From assembly GCA_963786305.1 (NCBI GenBank), contig CAWAYL010000014.1, positions 248,001-312,000 of the forward strand: 64,000 bases of DNA, given 5' to 3'. The notes beneath the pieces were generated by a model. The model ran no database searches. It saw only the letters and a list, made by a program, of their open reading frames with translations, and was not told the DNA's origin. Origin of the DNA: CAKZLS01 sp963786305 (GTDB taxonomy: Bacteria; Pseudomonadota; Alphaproteobacteria; Rhodospirillales; Defluviicoccaceae). The position numbers and the translations under genes were made by a program. Below, piece by piece: positions 18,635-27,290 of the stretch (within the stretch, counting starts at the first letter, position 1; the number at the start of each line of letters is the position of its first letter).

Positions 18635-20119
18635 TCAGGTTTCAGCCTGCAGGACCTGCGAGATGCGTCCAACCAGCGACGGGTGGCGCAGATACGGGGC
18701 GTAGAATTCGAGAAACCGGCGCAACTGAACATACTGGCGGCGGCTGATTTCCCAGTACTCTTCCTTCAGCGTCATGTCGGTAGCAAAGGTTTTCAGCGCC
18801 TTGTTGTTGGATTCATCACCCGCCCCCATGTCGGCCAGCGTGATCGACTGGAACCATCCGAGATAGGAGAGGCCAACGGGGTGGTCCTCCGGCTGCGGTT
18901 TCAGCGCGAGGATGGCGTCACGGTTGCCCTCCACGTCGGGCCGCTCGAGGTTGTGGTCGCGAATGCGCAGCAGCACCATGTTCTTGAGGCGGGACTGGGC
19001 GAGGTATCCCGGGTGTTTCAATTCGCCCTTCATGCGCGCTTCGTCGATGAAGCGGATGGCGTCGGCGGAGGCCGCGATGGCGCGCGCGAGATCGGGGGCC
19101 TCGCGGCTGAGCTCCCATCGCCACTGGCGGAGCCCCGCCAGCCGCCGGTGACATTCGGCATAGATCAGCGTGATATTTTCCTCCGCTGACGCAGGCGGTG
19201 TCTGCTGCTCCACCTTCGCCATGACGTCCTCGACCATCTTGATGGCGTGGTCTGCGCCCGTGATGTCGGGATGGGCCTCGGAATAGGACGCGGCATACGA
19301 CAGCAGGCCGTCCCGCGGCAGCATGCCGGCCTCCAATTGCCGAGCGTACAGTTCGTTGGCGAGCCGGTACTGCTCGACGTCGTTGAGGTGGTTGGCCACG
19401 CGGATGGCGGTCTCCGAAATGGGATCGGTCTTCAGGCAGAGGTAGGCCAGCGCCCGGGATCCGAAAATACTGTCGCAATGCTCCCCGAACAGGTCGGCTT
19501 CCGCCGCGCCGCGCGTTTCCCAAAGCTCGGCCACCAGACGCTGGTACTCCTCGAGCGGCGCGCCGATAATGCTGGCCTCGCTCTGAACGTAATGGATCGC
19601 CGCCGCCACGGCGGGGTCGCCCTGGCGCAGCACCGAGTCGGGCAGAAGCGCGTGCACCGGGCTGTCGGGGAGCCCCTTGCGCGCCTCTTCCAGCGAGAGC
19701 TTAAGCGGCTCGAGCACCCGCTCCACCTCCTCCCAATCGAGGCTCTGGCCATCGAAATCGTAGAAGATGGTTCGCGACAGCTTGACATCGAACGGCAGCA
19801 CCGAGCCCTTGCGGCACATCAGCACCGTTCCGCTCGAGCTCATCACGTGGCGAATGCCAAGCTCATAGAAGACGTTGGGATTGTCGAGCGAGAGATCGGC
19901 GAGAACGACGGCGCGGTCGCGCAGGTCGCGAAACATGTCGGAGTGGATCAGGGCGGATCCCACATGCTCGTCGGCGCGGATCGGCGTCATGCCGGCCTCG
20001 CGCACGGCGCGCTGGATGACCACGCGGTAGACCTTGTCGAAATCGAAGCTCCGCCCGGATCCATCCGGGAACGGCTTGACGCCGAACGGCATGACGATAA
20101 AGCACTGGTCGGGTTTCAT
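18635..20119 (-). CDS. Nucleoside 2-deoxyribosyltransferase-like domain plus TPR/TRAFs-binding-like protein
   Basis: 494 residues. The N-terminal 130 residues (CFIVMPFGVKPFPDGSG, GMTPIRADEHVGSALIHSDM, LADLSLDNPNVFYELGIRH) form the Rossmann-like domain related to nucleoside deoxyribosyltransferases, often annotated with TRAFs-binding DUF4071 proteins. The rest is alpha-helical, with repeated helix pairs in the TPR/DUF4071 style. Such domains occur in bacterial conflict systems as nucleotide-acting effectors (family knowledge). Whether this one acts on nucleotides or in signalling is unknown. The start at 20119 is chosen because homology begins at MKPDQCF and GGGGAG precedes it. No partner defence gene is adjacent. 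Confidence 0.8.
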   Translation of the reverse strand: MKPDQCFIVMPFGVKPFPDGSGRSFDFDKVYRVVIQRAVREAGMTPIRADEHVGSALIHSDMFRDLRDRAVVLADLSLDNPNVFYELGIRHVMSSSGTVLMCRKGSVLPFDVKLSRTIFYDFDGQSLDWEEVERVLEPLKLSLEEARKGLPDSPVHALLPDSVLRQGDPAVAAAIHYVQSEASIIGAPLEEYQRLVAELWETRGAAEADLFGEHCDSIFGSRALAYLCLKTDPISETAIRVANHLNDVEQYRLANELYARQLEAGMLPRDGLLSYAASYSEAHPDITGADHAIKMVEDVMAKVEQQTPPASAEENITLIYAECHRRLAGLRQWRWELSREAPDLARAIAASADAIRFIDEARMKGELKHPGYLAQSRLKNMVLLRIRDHNLERPDVEGNRDAILALKPQPEDHPVGLSYLGWFQSITLADMGAGDESNNKALKTFATDMTLKEEYWEISRRQYVQLRRFLEFYAPYLRHPSLVGRISQVLQAET

Positions 20120-20232
20120 CCCGCACTCCCCACGATCCCCGCCGATCCGGACTTGAACACCGCCGCCGGCCAATGGCAGAACAGCTTATCAGCGATTGAC
20201 GCGGCCGGGGAGTCCCGTCGATGCTTGGGTTT

Positions 20233-20847
20233 TCAACGCGGCTGGCAGGTGAACGTTGTTCCCTCCGGCCATTCCACAAGGGCTTCGCCGTGGTGCTCCC
20301 AGAACACGATGCCGAAGTCGGCGACATACCGGACGCCGGAGCCGGCGCGGGCCTGTACCGCGATGATCTGGCTGTCGCCGCGTTCGAGACGGACCGACGA
20401 TGGCTCGGTGGGATAGAAGGTGGCGACGATCTCGTCGGCGGGGGTGCCGTCACAGACGTACGCTGTCCGATTGCCGCCTGGGACCAAGGCGTAGCGCGCC
20501 TGCAGCTCGGCGATGCGCGTTGTGTAGGCGTCGTCGGCGCAGCGTCGCTGATCATCCGCCTTCCAGCAGTCGTTGCGCCCCTTGATCCAGCCGCGCTGAT
20601 GGGCCTTCAGGGATTTCACCGCCTCGTTCTCGTCGGGCGCGCCTTTCAGGGCCCGGAGCGCGGCACCGAAGACGGCGGCCAGTTTGTGGTCGAGGGCGGC
20701 GAGCCCCGGGTCGTCGCAGACGAGGGTTTCGATCTGCCCCGATGCCTCGGCGCAGTCGAAGGCGGGGCCGTCCGCGCCGGCCGATGACACCGCGCCGGCA
20801 CCAAGAGCAAAAACGGCCGCAATCATGGCGGGGGCGGAGCGCTTCAT
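20233..20847 (-). CDS. Periplasmic LprI/MliC-type protein (lysozyme inhibitor-like)
   Basis: 204 residues with a signal peptide (about 1-25, cleavage near SSAGA). Residues 30-115 are a DUF1311/LprI domain (FDCAEASGQIETLVCDDPGL, LKAHQRGWIKGRNDCW, DDQRRCADDAYTTRI). Residues 125-204 form an MliC-type beta domain (AYVCDGTPADEIVATFYP...FTCQ). MliC proteins inhibit c-type lysozyme, so this probably protects peptidoglycan. It is divergent from the isochorismatase-like gene at 20975. Confidence 0.85.
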   Translation of the reverse strand: MKRSAPAMIAAVFALGAGAVSSAGADGPAFDCAEASGQIETLVCDDPGLAALDHKLAAVFGAALRALKGAPDENEAVKSLKAHQRGWIKGRNDCWKADDQRRCADDAYTTRIAELQARYALVPGGNRTAYVCDGTPADEIVATFYPTEPSSVRLERGDSQIIAVQARAGSGVRYVADFGIVFWEHHGEALVEWPEGTTFTCQPR

Positions 20848-20974
20848 GTCGGCTCGCCTTTCACTGAGCTTTCACTGGGGCCTTGCGCGGTTTGCCCGTC
20901 GGCCCGGGATCTGGACTGTGCCCGGGAGCGGATATCATTTCAAGCCAGGGATAACCAAGTGTACTGTGGCCGTT

Positions 20975-21550
20975 ATGTTTAAGCCGCGATCGCAAACCCG
21001 CGCGCTGTTAATCATCGATGTGCAGAAGGCCATCGACGCGCCCTATTGGGCGGCGTTGGGTCCGAGAAACAACCCGGACGCCGAACGGGCCATGGCTTCG
21101 GTGCTATCGTCGTGGCGGGCGGCCGGATCGCCGGTGTTCCATGTGCGTCATGACAGTCGCGCGCCCGCGTCCGCGTACCTGCCGGGCCAGCCGGGCCATG
21201 CCTTCAAGGACGCCGTTCTGCCCCAGGCCGGCGAGCCGGTGATCGGCAAATCCACCAACAGCGCCTTCATCGGCACGGACCTGGAGCCAGCCTTGCGCGC
21301 GCGCGGCATCCGCCATCTTTGCGTCATGGGGGTGATCACCAATAATTCCGTGGAAACCACCGTGCGCATGGCCGGCAACCTCGGGTTCGAAACGAGTCTG
21401 ATCGAGGATTGCTGCTTCACCTTCGCCAAGACAGATTACCGGGGAACGCTCCGGTCCGCCGAGGATGTCCATGCGCTCTCCCTTGCCAATCTCGACGGCG
21501 AGTACTGCCGGGTGGTCACCAGCCACGACGTCATCGCCGCGATTTCGTGA
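20975..21550 (+). CDS. Isochorismatase-like cysteine hydrolase with Ser in the catalytic Cys position
   Basis: 191 residues. The fold is clear from LLIIDVQKAID (catalytic Asp), the VIGKSTNSAFIGTDLE segment (catalytic Lys) and MGVITNNSVETTVRMAGNLG. In amidase-type members the last motif is G-V-x-T-x-x-C-V; here the Cys position is Ser. The TNNSVE form recurs in a subfamily annotated as cysteine hydrolases, so it may be a characteristic variant. Start ATG 20975. The gene ends just before the MITE-like element. Confidence 0.88.
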   Translation: MFKPRSQTRALLIIDVQKAIDAPYWAALGPRNNPDAERAMASVLSSWRAAGSPVFHVRHDSRAPASAYLPGQPGHAFKDAVLPQAGEPVIGKSTNSAFIGTDLEPALRARGIRHLCVMGVITNNSVETTVRMAGNLGFETSLIEDCCFTFAKTDYRGTLRSAEDVHALSLANLDGEYCRVVTSHDVIAAIS

Positions 21551-21559
21551 TGCCATTTA

Positions 21560-21821
21560 TACCAACCTGCGCCGATAGCGACTGATTGTGACGGCCTTTC
21601 GAGGTTTTCTGCAAGGAGCGTGGTGCGCCGTGATGCGGGGCATCACAAGCGCCGCGCGACGCTGTCCGAAAACCTCGAAAGGCCGCCCTTCGGGTCGTGA
21701 TTCACGCATCCTCGGGGCGTCGGAGGCCGCTTGACGATGCGCCCGCATCGCCGGCGCGACCCCTCCTGCCGAGGAAGCGTAAATCACGATCACAATGGGT
21801 CGCTATCAGCGCAGGTTGGTA
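21560..21821. mobile_element. MITE-like non-autonomous element with nested inverted repeats
   Basis: 262 bp bounded by 23-bp terminal inverted repeats, TACCAACCTGCGC[C/T]GATAGCGAC, 22 of 23 identical, starting and ending with TA as in IS630/Tc1-mariner-type insertions. Similarity continues inward (ATTGTGA). Inside are two further hairpins: a perfect 17-bp arm (CGGCCTTTCGAGGTTTT, 21592-21608 against 21669-21685) and a 21-bp arm with two mismatches (TCGTGATT.ACGC.TCCTCGG). There is no coding capacity. Confidence 0.7.
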
Positions 21822-22210
21822 TTAGGGCCTCGAGGCCGCCATCGCGGCGGCATTTGCCGCCGACCGCAAGAGCCTCGGCGTGCGGTCGGCCGGCGATCTT
21901 GGCTCTCGTTCCCGAGCGCACGAACTGTTTGAATCGGAGGTAAATACATCATGGAATTTGTCACGACGGTTCTGATGGTAATTCCAGTAGCGCGTCCTAA
22001 CGGCCGTGGGATGGAGCCGACAATGCACGACCGCAGAATGCAAATACTTCAATTGTGTTGTCGACATGACTTCACTTTATAGGATCATGTCGGATATAAC
22101 GCGTGTTGCCAACGAAACCAGGGAGCGCTGGCTCGATCGACCGTTCGGACGGTGGCCGCGCGTTCTTTTCGTCCAAGTGAACGACATCTGTTGAAAAACG
22201 GAGAGGAACC
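21822..22210. other. Intergenic stretch with no recognisable gene
   Basis: About 390 bases between the MITE-like element and the DUF2934/DUF4332 gene. One short frame (LEAAIAAAFAADRKSLGVR, about 21830-21890) looks protein-like but has no start and soon degenerates. The AT content rises after 21940, so the promoter for the 22211 gene is probably at 22050-22190. Confidence 0.45.
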
Positions 22211-23076
22211 ATGAGCCAAGACGTCAAAAAAATAATGCACGACATGCAGGATCGGGTTCGCGAGGTTGCCTATATGATGTGGGAATCGGCGGGCCGTCAG
22301 CATGGAATGGCCGCGGAGTATTGGCATGCCGCCGAGCGCGAGGTTCGCGCGGCTTTCGATGCGGCCCATGAAAAATTGAAACCGTCCACCGCCGCCAAAC
22401 CGGAAACCTCCGCCAAACCGGAAACCTCCGCCGAGCCGAAAGCCGCCAGCCGAGCCGAAAGCCGCCAAGCCGAGCCGAAAGCCGCCACCGAGCCGAAAGT
22501 CCAAAAGCCAAGCCTCCGGCACCGCGGGCAAAATCCAAGCCGGCGCCCAAGCCCAAATCCGCCACCCCTGCCGCCAAGGCTCCCGCCAAGCCGGCACCCG
22601 CGCCCAAGTCCGCCGCGAAGCCGGCCGCGGCCGCCGCCAATACGTCGGCGAAGGCGGCAACCGCTACCGGTGGTTACAGAACCGCGGAAATCGAGGGCAT
22701 CGGTCCGGCGTACGCCAAGAAGCTGGCCGCGGTCGGCATTCAGACGACCGACGATCTACTCGAGCAGTGCGGCGGCGCCAAGGGCCGCGCGGCCGTCGCC
22801 GACAAGGCGGGCATCACCGCGAAGCTGCTGTTGAAGTGGGCCAACATGGCCGACCTGATGCGCGTTTCCGGCGTCGGCGGCGAGAATGCCGAAATGCTGG
22901 AAGCGGCCGGCGTGGATACGGTCAAGGAACTGAAGACGCGGAAGGCCGAAAACCTGGCGGCCAAGATGGCGGAGGTGAACGCGAAGAAGAAACTCAATCG
23001 CCGCGTGGCGAGCGCCGCCCAGATCGAGAAATGGGTGGAACAGGCCAAATCGCTTGAGCCGAAGATCACGCATTGA
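22211..23076 (+). CDS. DUF2934 plus DUF4332 helix-hairpin-helix protein with Lys/Ala/Pro linker, frame broken near 22500
   Basis: About 288 residues. N-terminus (residues 10-45): DUF2934-like VREVAYMMWESAGRQHGM and AAEYWHAAERE. Middle: low-complexity (K/A/P)-rich linker like histone H1 tails, encoded by short tandem repeats (KPETSA, AEPKAA). C-terminus: DUF4332 with two helix-hairpin-helix units (EIEGIGPAYAKKLAAVGI, LMRVSGVGGENAEMLEAAGV). The frame shifts within the repeats at about 22440-22505. HhH plus a basic tail suggests nucleic-acid binding, which is inference. GGAGAGG precedes the ATG. Its stop overlaps the rhodanese start. Confidence 0.8.
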
Positions 23077-23525
23077 CATCCGCCGCCACGCCTGCCGCCA
23101 CGCCCGCCGACTTGCCGGGGGCGTTGCCGTGTTGGCGATCCCCGGCCGTTGCGGTCGTGGTGTGCCTTATGTTGGCGGCGTGCGCCGGAGATGAGGCGAT
23201 GCGGATATCCCAAAAGCCCTTGCTCGCGTCCATCCAGGACGGAACCGCGCCGGTCATCATCGACGTGCGGACCGGCGGCGAATACGCCAAGGGCCATGTG
23301 CCCGGCGCGGTCCATATCCCGTTCTACAGCCTGTGGTCGCGGCGCTCCGAGATCGAGGCCGGCGCGCACGAACCGGTGGTGGTTTATTGCGCCCATGGCC
23401 CGCGCGCCGGGTTTGCTAAGTTCGCGCTCGGGACCCTGGGGTACGACCGCGTTCTCTACCTGGACGGCCACATGTCGGCGTGGAAGGATCGCGGCCTGCC
23501 GATCAACACCGGTCGGCGGCCGTGA
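23073..23525 (+). CDS. Rhodanese-domain lipoprotein
   Basis: 150 residues from a TTG that overlaps the upstream stop. A hydrophobic stretch ends in the lipobox LAAC (Cys near residue 37), so the protein is probably lipid-anchored in the periplasm. The single rhodanese domain has IIDVRTGGEYAKGHVPGA and the active-site loop VVYCAHGPRAG with its catalytic Cys. It should bind persulfide sulfur or act as a thiosulfate sulfurtransferase; the acceptor is unknown. Translationally coupled to the DUF2934/DUF4332 gene. Confidence 0.85.
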   Translation: MTSAATPAATPADLPGALPCWRSPAVAVVVCLMLAACAGDEAMRISQKPLLASIQDGTAPVIIDVRTGGEYAKGHVPGAVHIPFYSLWSRRSEIEAGAHEPVVVYCAHGPRAGFAKFALGTLGYDRVLYLDGHMSAWKDRGLPINTGRRP

Positions 23526-23556
23526 CGGTCTTTTGGGTGACGTCGGGTAACGTCGT

Positions 23557-25287
23557 ATGCTCTCTTCCATGCGTATTCTGCTGCTGACCCATTCCTTCAA
23601 CAGCTTGACCCAGCGCCTGTTCGTGGCGCTGCGCGCGGATGGCCACGAGGTGTCCGTCGAATTCGACATCAACGACAGCGTCACCCAGGAGGCGGTTGCG
23701 TTGTTCCGTCCCGACGTAGTCGTCGCGCCGTTTCTCAAACGCCGCATTCCGGAAAGCGTGTGGCGGACCGTGCTCTGTCTGGTGGTCCATCCCGGCATCA
23801 AGGGCGACCGCGGCCCTTCCGCCCTGGACTGGGCGATCCTCAACGGCGAACGGGAGTGGGGCGTAACGGTTCTGCAGGCCGGCGCCATATTGGACGCTGG
23901 CGATGTCTGGGAGACGCGCACCTTTCCGATGCGCGCCGCGGCCAAGAGCAGCCTCTACCGAGGCGAGGTTTCGGAAGCCGCCGAGCGGGCGGTGCGGAGC
24001 GCCCTCCAGCGCGTTTCCGACGCTTCCTTCCGGCCGGAGCCGCTGGACACGGCCGCGCCCGATGTGCGGGGACGCCTCCGCCCGGCGATGAAACAGGCGG
24101 ACCGGACCATCCGTTGGCAAGCGGATGGCACCGCCGACGTCGTTCGGAAGATCCGCTCCGGCGACGGTCGGCCGGGCGTGCGCGATACCCTGCTCGATGT
24201 TCCGCTGTGGCTTTACGACGCCCATGCCGACGACCGTGCCACCGGCCCGCCCGGCGCGGTGATCGGAAGGCGCGACGGCGCGGTATGCGTTGCGACCGTC
24301 GATGGCGCGGTCTGGATCGGCCATGCGCGGCTGCGCGACGCGCGCCTGTCCACCTTCAAACTGCCGGCGGCCATGGTTCTCGGCGATCGCCTGAACGGCG
24401 TCCCCGAGCTGCCCGCCCACGACGGTGCCACCTGGCGCGAGATCTGGTACGCGGAGCGGGGCGGTGTCGGGATGCTGTACTTTCCGTTCTACAATGGCGC
24501 CATGAGCGCGCGGCAGTGCCACCGGCTGCGCGCCGCTTACGCCGAGGCGCGACGCCGCGACACCCGGGTGATCGTGCTGTTCGGCGGACAGGATTTCTGG
24601 TCCAACGGAATGCATCTCGGCGTCATCGAGGCCGCCGACAGTCCGGCCGACAAGTCATGGCGGACCATCAACGCCATCGACGATTTCGTCCGCGACGTAA
24701 TCACCACCGAAGACCATATCGTCATCGCCGCTCTTCAGGGCAACGCCGGCGCGGGTGGCGTGTTCATGGCGCTGGCGGCCGACCGCGTAGTGGCGCGGAA
24801 CGGCATCGTTCTCAATCCGCACTACAAGAGCATGGGCAATCTCTATGGCTCGGAGTACTGGACCTACCTGCTGCCACGACGCGCCGGTGCCGACAACGCC
24901 GGGGCCGTCACCGAGGCGCGGCTGCCCATGGGCGTCGACGAGGCCGGGCGTCTCGGTCTGATCGACGAGAGCCTTGTCGGCACGGCGGCGGAGTTCCGCG
25001 AACTGGTTCTGGATCAAGCGCAAGCCTTGGCCGGCGATCCGGCACTGCCGCAACTGCTCCATGACAAGGCGCGGCGCCGCGCCGCCGACGAGGCCGAAAA
25101 ACCGCTCGTCGCCTACCGCGACGACGAGCTGGCGCGCATGCGCATGAACTTCTACGGGTTCGACCCCAGCTATCACGTGGCCCGGTCGAACTTCATTCGC
25201 GATGTGGCAAAGTCACGGACCCCGGTGACCATCGCCCGCCACCGCCGCCGCGCCGCCCCCACAACCGGCGGACCCGCGCGCCGCTGA
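23557..25287 (+). CDS. hypX: HypX/HoxX, CO-ligand synthesis for [NiFe]-hydrogenase
   Basis: 576 residues, intact. The N-terminal half is a formyltransferase-like domain (LLLTHSFNSLTQRLF, VVHPGIKGDRGPSALDW). The C-terminal half is an enoyl-CoA hydratase fold (VIVLFGGQDFWSNGMHLG, ALQGNAGAGGVFMALAADRV). HypX makes the active-site CO of [NiFe]-hydrogenase from formyl-tetrahydrofolate by way of formyl-CoA under aerobic conditions (established for the family). No hydrogenase or hyp gene is beside it. The first ATG at 23557 or the ATG at 23569 (MRILLLTH) may be used; the latter fits family starts. Confidence 0.92.
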   Translation: MLSSMRILLLTHSFNSLTQRLFVALRADGHEVSVEFDINDSVTQEAVALFRPDVVVAPFLKRRIPESVWRTVLCLVVHPGIKGDRGPSALDWAILNGEREWGVTVLQAGAILDAGDVWETRTFPMRAAAKSSLYRGEVSEAAERAVRSALQRVSDASFRPEPLDTAAPDVRGRLRPAMKQADRTIRWQADGTADVVRKIRSGDGRPGVRDTLLDVPLWLYDAHADDRATGPPGAVIGRRDGAVCVATVDGAVWIGHARLRDARLSTFKLPAAMVLGDRLNGVPELPAHDGATWREIWYAERGGVGMLYFPFYNGAMSARQCHRLRAAYAEARRRDTRVIVLFGGQDFWSNGMHLGVIEAADSPADKSWRTINAIDDFVRDVITTEDHIVIAALQGNAGAGGVFMALAADRVVARNGIVLNPHYKSMGNLYGSEYWTYLLPRRAGADNAGAVTEARLPMGVDEAGRLGLIDESLVGTAAEFRELVLDQAQALAGDPALPQLLHDKARRRAADEAEKPLVAYRDDELARMRMNFYGFDPSYHVARSNFIRDVAKSRTPVTIARHRRRAAPTTGGPARR

Positions 25288-25319
25288 ACGGCCGTTGGTA
25301 TTGTCAGCAAGCACGGGTA

Positions 25320-25994
25320 TCAGTCGTCCGGCTGCCACCGCCGGTATTCCTCGGGCAGGAAGAACAGGTAGTCGAATTCTTCGGCTTGGATATGGCAGGT
25401 ATGGCAGAACGCCGCGGTCTCGGGGAATGCCCCGGTGCTGTCGGCGAAAACGCTGCCGTCCGGCAGGATCATCAGATAACGCCAGTCGGCGGTGTCCGGA
25501 CTTTTTCCGGCGGCCAGCTTCTCCATGACGAACAGCGCCCCGATGAACAACGCGCGGTCATCGGTGAAGGTGAAGCTGTCCTTGGCCAGTACCGCGCCCG
25601 GCGGCATCACGATGCCCGGCCTGAGATTGTTGTAGCCGGCCCGTACGGCGGCCAAGTTGGCGTAGTTGTTGACATATCGGCTGCCGTGGGTGGCCGACAG
25701 GTAGGGCGCGTCGTTGGATCGTGGCCAGGACCGGTACTCGGACGCCACCGGCTCGCCGGAAATGGCCAGCCGCTCCGCCATATGCTCGGCGATGGTGTCG
25801 TAGATGACCATGGCATCGTTCTTGGTCAGGCGGCCGGGGCGATTGAGCTTGAGGTGCTCCTGCGGGTTCAGAGCCCGGTCGCCCTCCAGGGATTCGGCCC
25901 GGGCGACGACTGGCGGAAAGACGACCGGGGCCAGCGCCACCAACACGGCCGTCGCGCCACCGACGAACAACGCTCTTTGTTGCGTCCGCGTCAT
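25320..25994 (-). CDS. Cytochrome P460 family periplasmic haem protein
   Basis: 224 residues with a signal peptide (about 1-33, ending VVARA). The P460 domain is recognisable from RSWPRSNDAPYLSATHGSRY, the PPGAVLAKDSFTF segment and the c-type haem motif CHTCH near the C-terminus. P460 enzymes use a lysine-crosslinked haem c to oxidise hydroxylamine or nitrogen oxides; many homologues have unknown substrates. It is convergent with hypX (32 bases between stops). Confidence 0.88.
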   Translation of the reverse strand: MTRTQQRALFVGGATAVLVALAPVVFPPVVARAESLEGDRALNPQEHLKLNRPGRLTKNDAMVIYDTIAEHMAERLAISGEPVASEYRSWPRSNDAPYLSATHGSRYVNNYANLAAVRAGYNNLRPGIVMPPGAVLAKDSFTFTDDRALFIGALFVMEKLAAGKSPDTADWRYLMILPDGSVFADSTGAFPETAAFCHTCHIQAEEFDYLFFLPEEYRRWQPDD

Positions 25995-26134
25995 CTTTAA
26001 CCCCCATCACATGCTCACAGTATACCCGTTTCACCCTCCCGCAACGTTCAGATTCGCGTCGCCGGCAATCATTTCTCCGTGATGGGCATTTCTCCGTGAT
26101 GAATTGTCCCGCGAACCGGGCCGGCGGGTTCCGT

Positions 26135-27290
26135 CTATTCGTAGGGGTCGGCGGCGTCGCGCATGCCGTCGCCTAGGAAATTGAAGGCGAGCACCGTGAC
26201 CACCACCGGAAACATTGGCATGAGAAGCCACGGATAGAGCGCCACCGCCTCGATATTCTGCGCTTCGATCAGCAATACGCCCCAGCTTGTCACCGGCGGC
26301 CTGAGCCCAAGGCCGAGAAAGCTGAGCGCGGTTTCGCCGAGGATCATCGACGGGATGGAGAGCGTCGCCGAGGCGATCAGGTGGCTCATGAAATTCGGCA
26401 GCAGGTGGCGGCCGATGATCCGGCGCGGGCGGGCACCCATCAGCCGCGCCGCGGCGCAGAAATCTTCCTCGCGCAGCGACAACAGCTTCGAGCGCACGGC
26501 GCGCGCCAGACCCGGCCAGTCGAGCAAGTCCGAGGATGACGGTGATGCCGAGATAGATCAGGATCGGGCTCCAGGTGACCGGCAGCGCCGCCGAAAGCGC
26601 CATCCATAACGGCAGTTCGGGCAGCGAGCGCAGGATCTCGATGAGCCGCTGAATGACATTGTCGACCCAGCCGCCGAAGTAGCCGGCGATGCCGCCGATG
26701 GTGATGCCGAGCAGGAAGCTGATGGTGATGCCGACTAGACCGACGGTGAGCGAAATGCGGCCGCCATAGAGCAGGCGCGAGGCCATGTCGCGGCCGAGCC
26801 GGTCGGTGCCGAGCAGAAACAGGGTGCCGCCCTCCGCCGGACAGACGAGGTGGAGGCTGCCGGGGAACAGGCCCCAGAATTCATAGGGGTCGCCAAGACA
26901 GAAAAACCGCAGCGGCTGCACGTCCGAGCGATCGGTCACGTATTCACGCTGCAGGGTCTCCATATTGAGCTGGAACCTCAAGCCGTAGACGAACGGTCCG
27001 ACGAACGCGCCCTCGTCGAACAGGCGGACCATCTGCGGCGGCGCGTAGATGAACTTGTTGTGCCGGGTTTGCAGGCCGTAGGGCGCGAGGAACTCGACGA
27101 CGATGATGGACATGTACGAGGCCAGCAGGATCACCCCCGCCACCACCGCGATCTTGTGCCGCTTGAACCGCCACCACATCATCATCCACTGGGACGCGAG
27201 GTAGTAGCGCTCCTGCTCCGGCGTCAGCTTTTCCGCTTCCGACGTATCGAACGGCGCCGTGGAGACGAAATGCGGCAGGCGTTCGCTCAT
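26135..27290 (-). CDS. oppC: OppC-type ABC transporter permease, frame broken near 26525
   Basis: About 385 residues, longer than typical OppC owing to a periplasmic insertion after the first helix (roughly residues 60-150). Seen: WRFKRHKIAVVAGVILLASY (helix 1), LLGTDRLGRDMASRLLYGGR (the DxxGRD motif of OppC proteins) and, after the break, REEDFCAAARLMGARPRRII (EAA loop). The last helix ends MRDAADPYE. The ATG overlaps the oppB stop (ATGA). Last gene of the long minus-strand operon. Confidence 0.9.
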
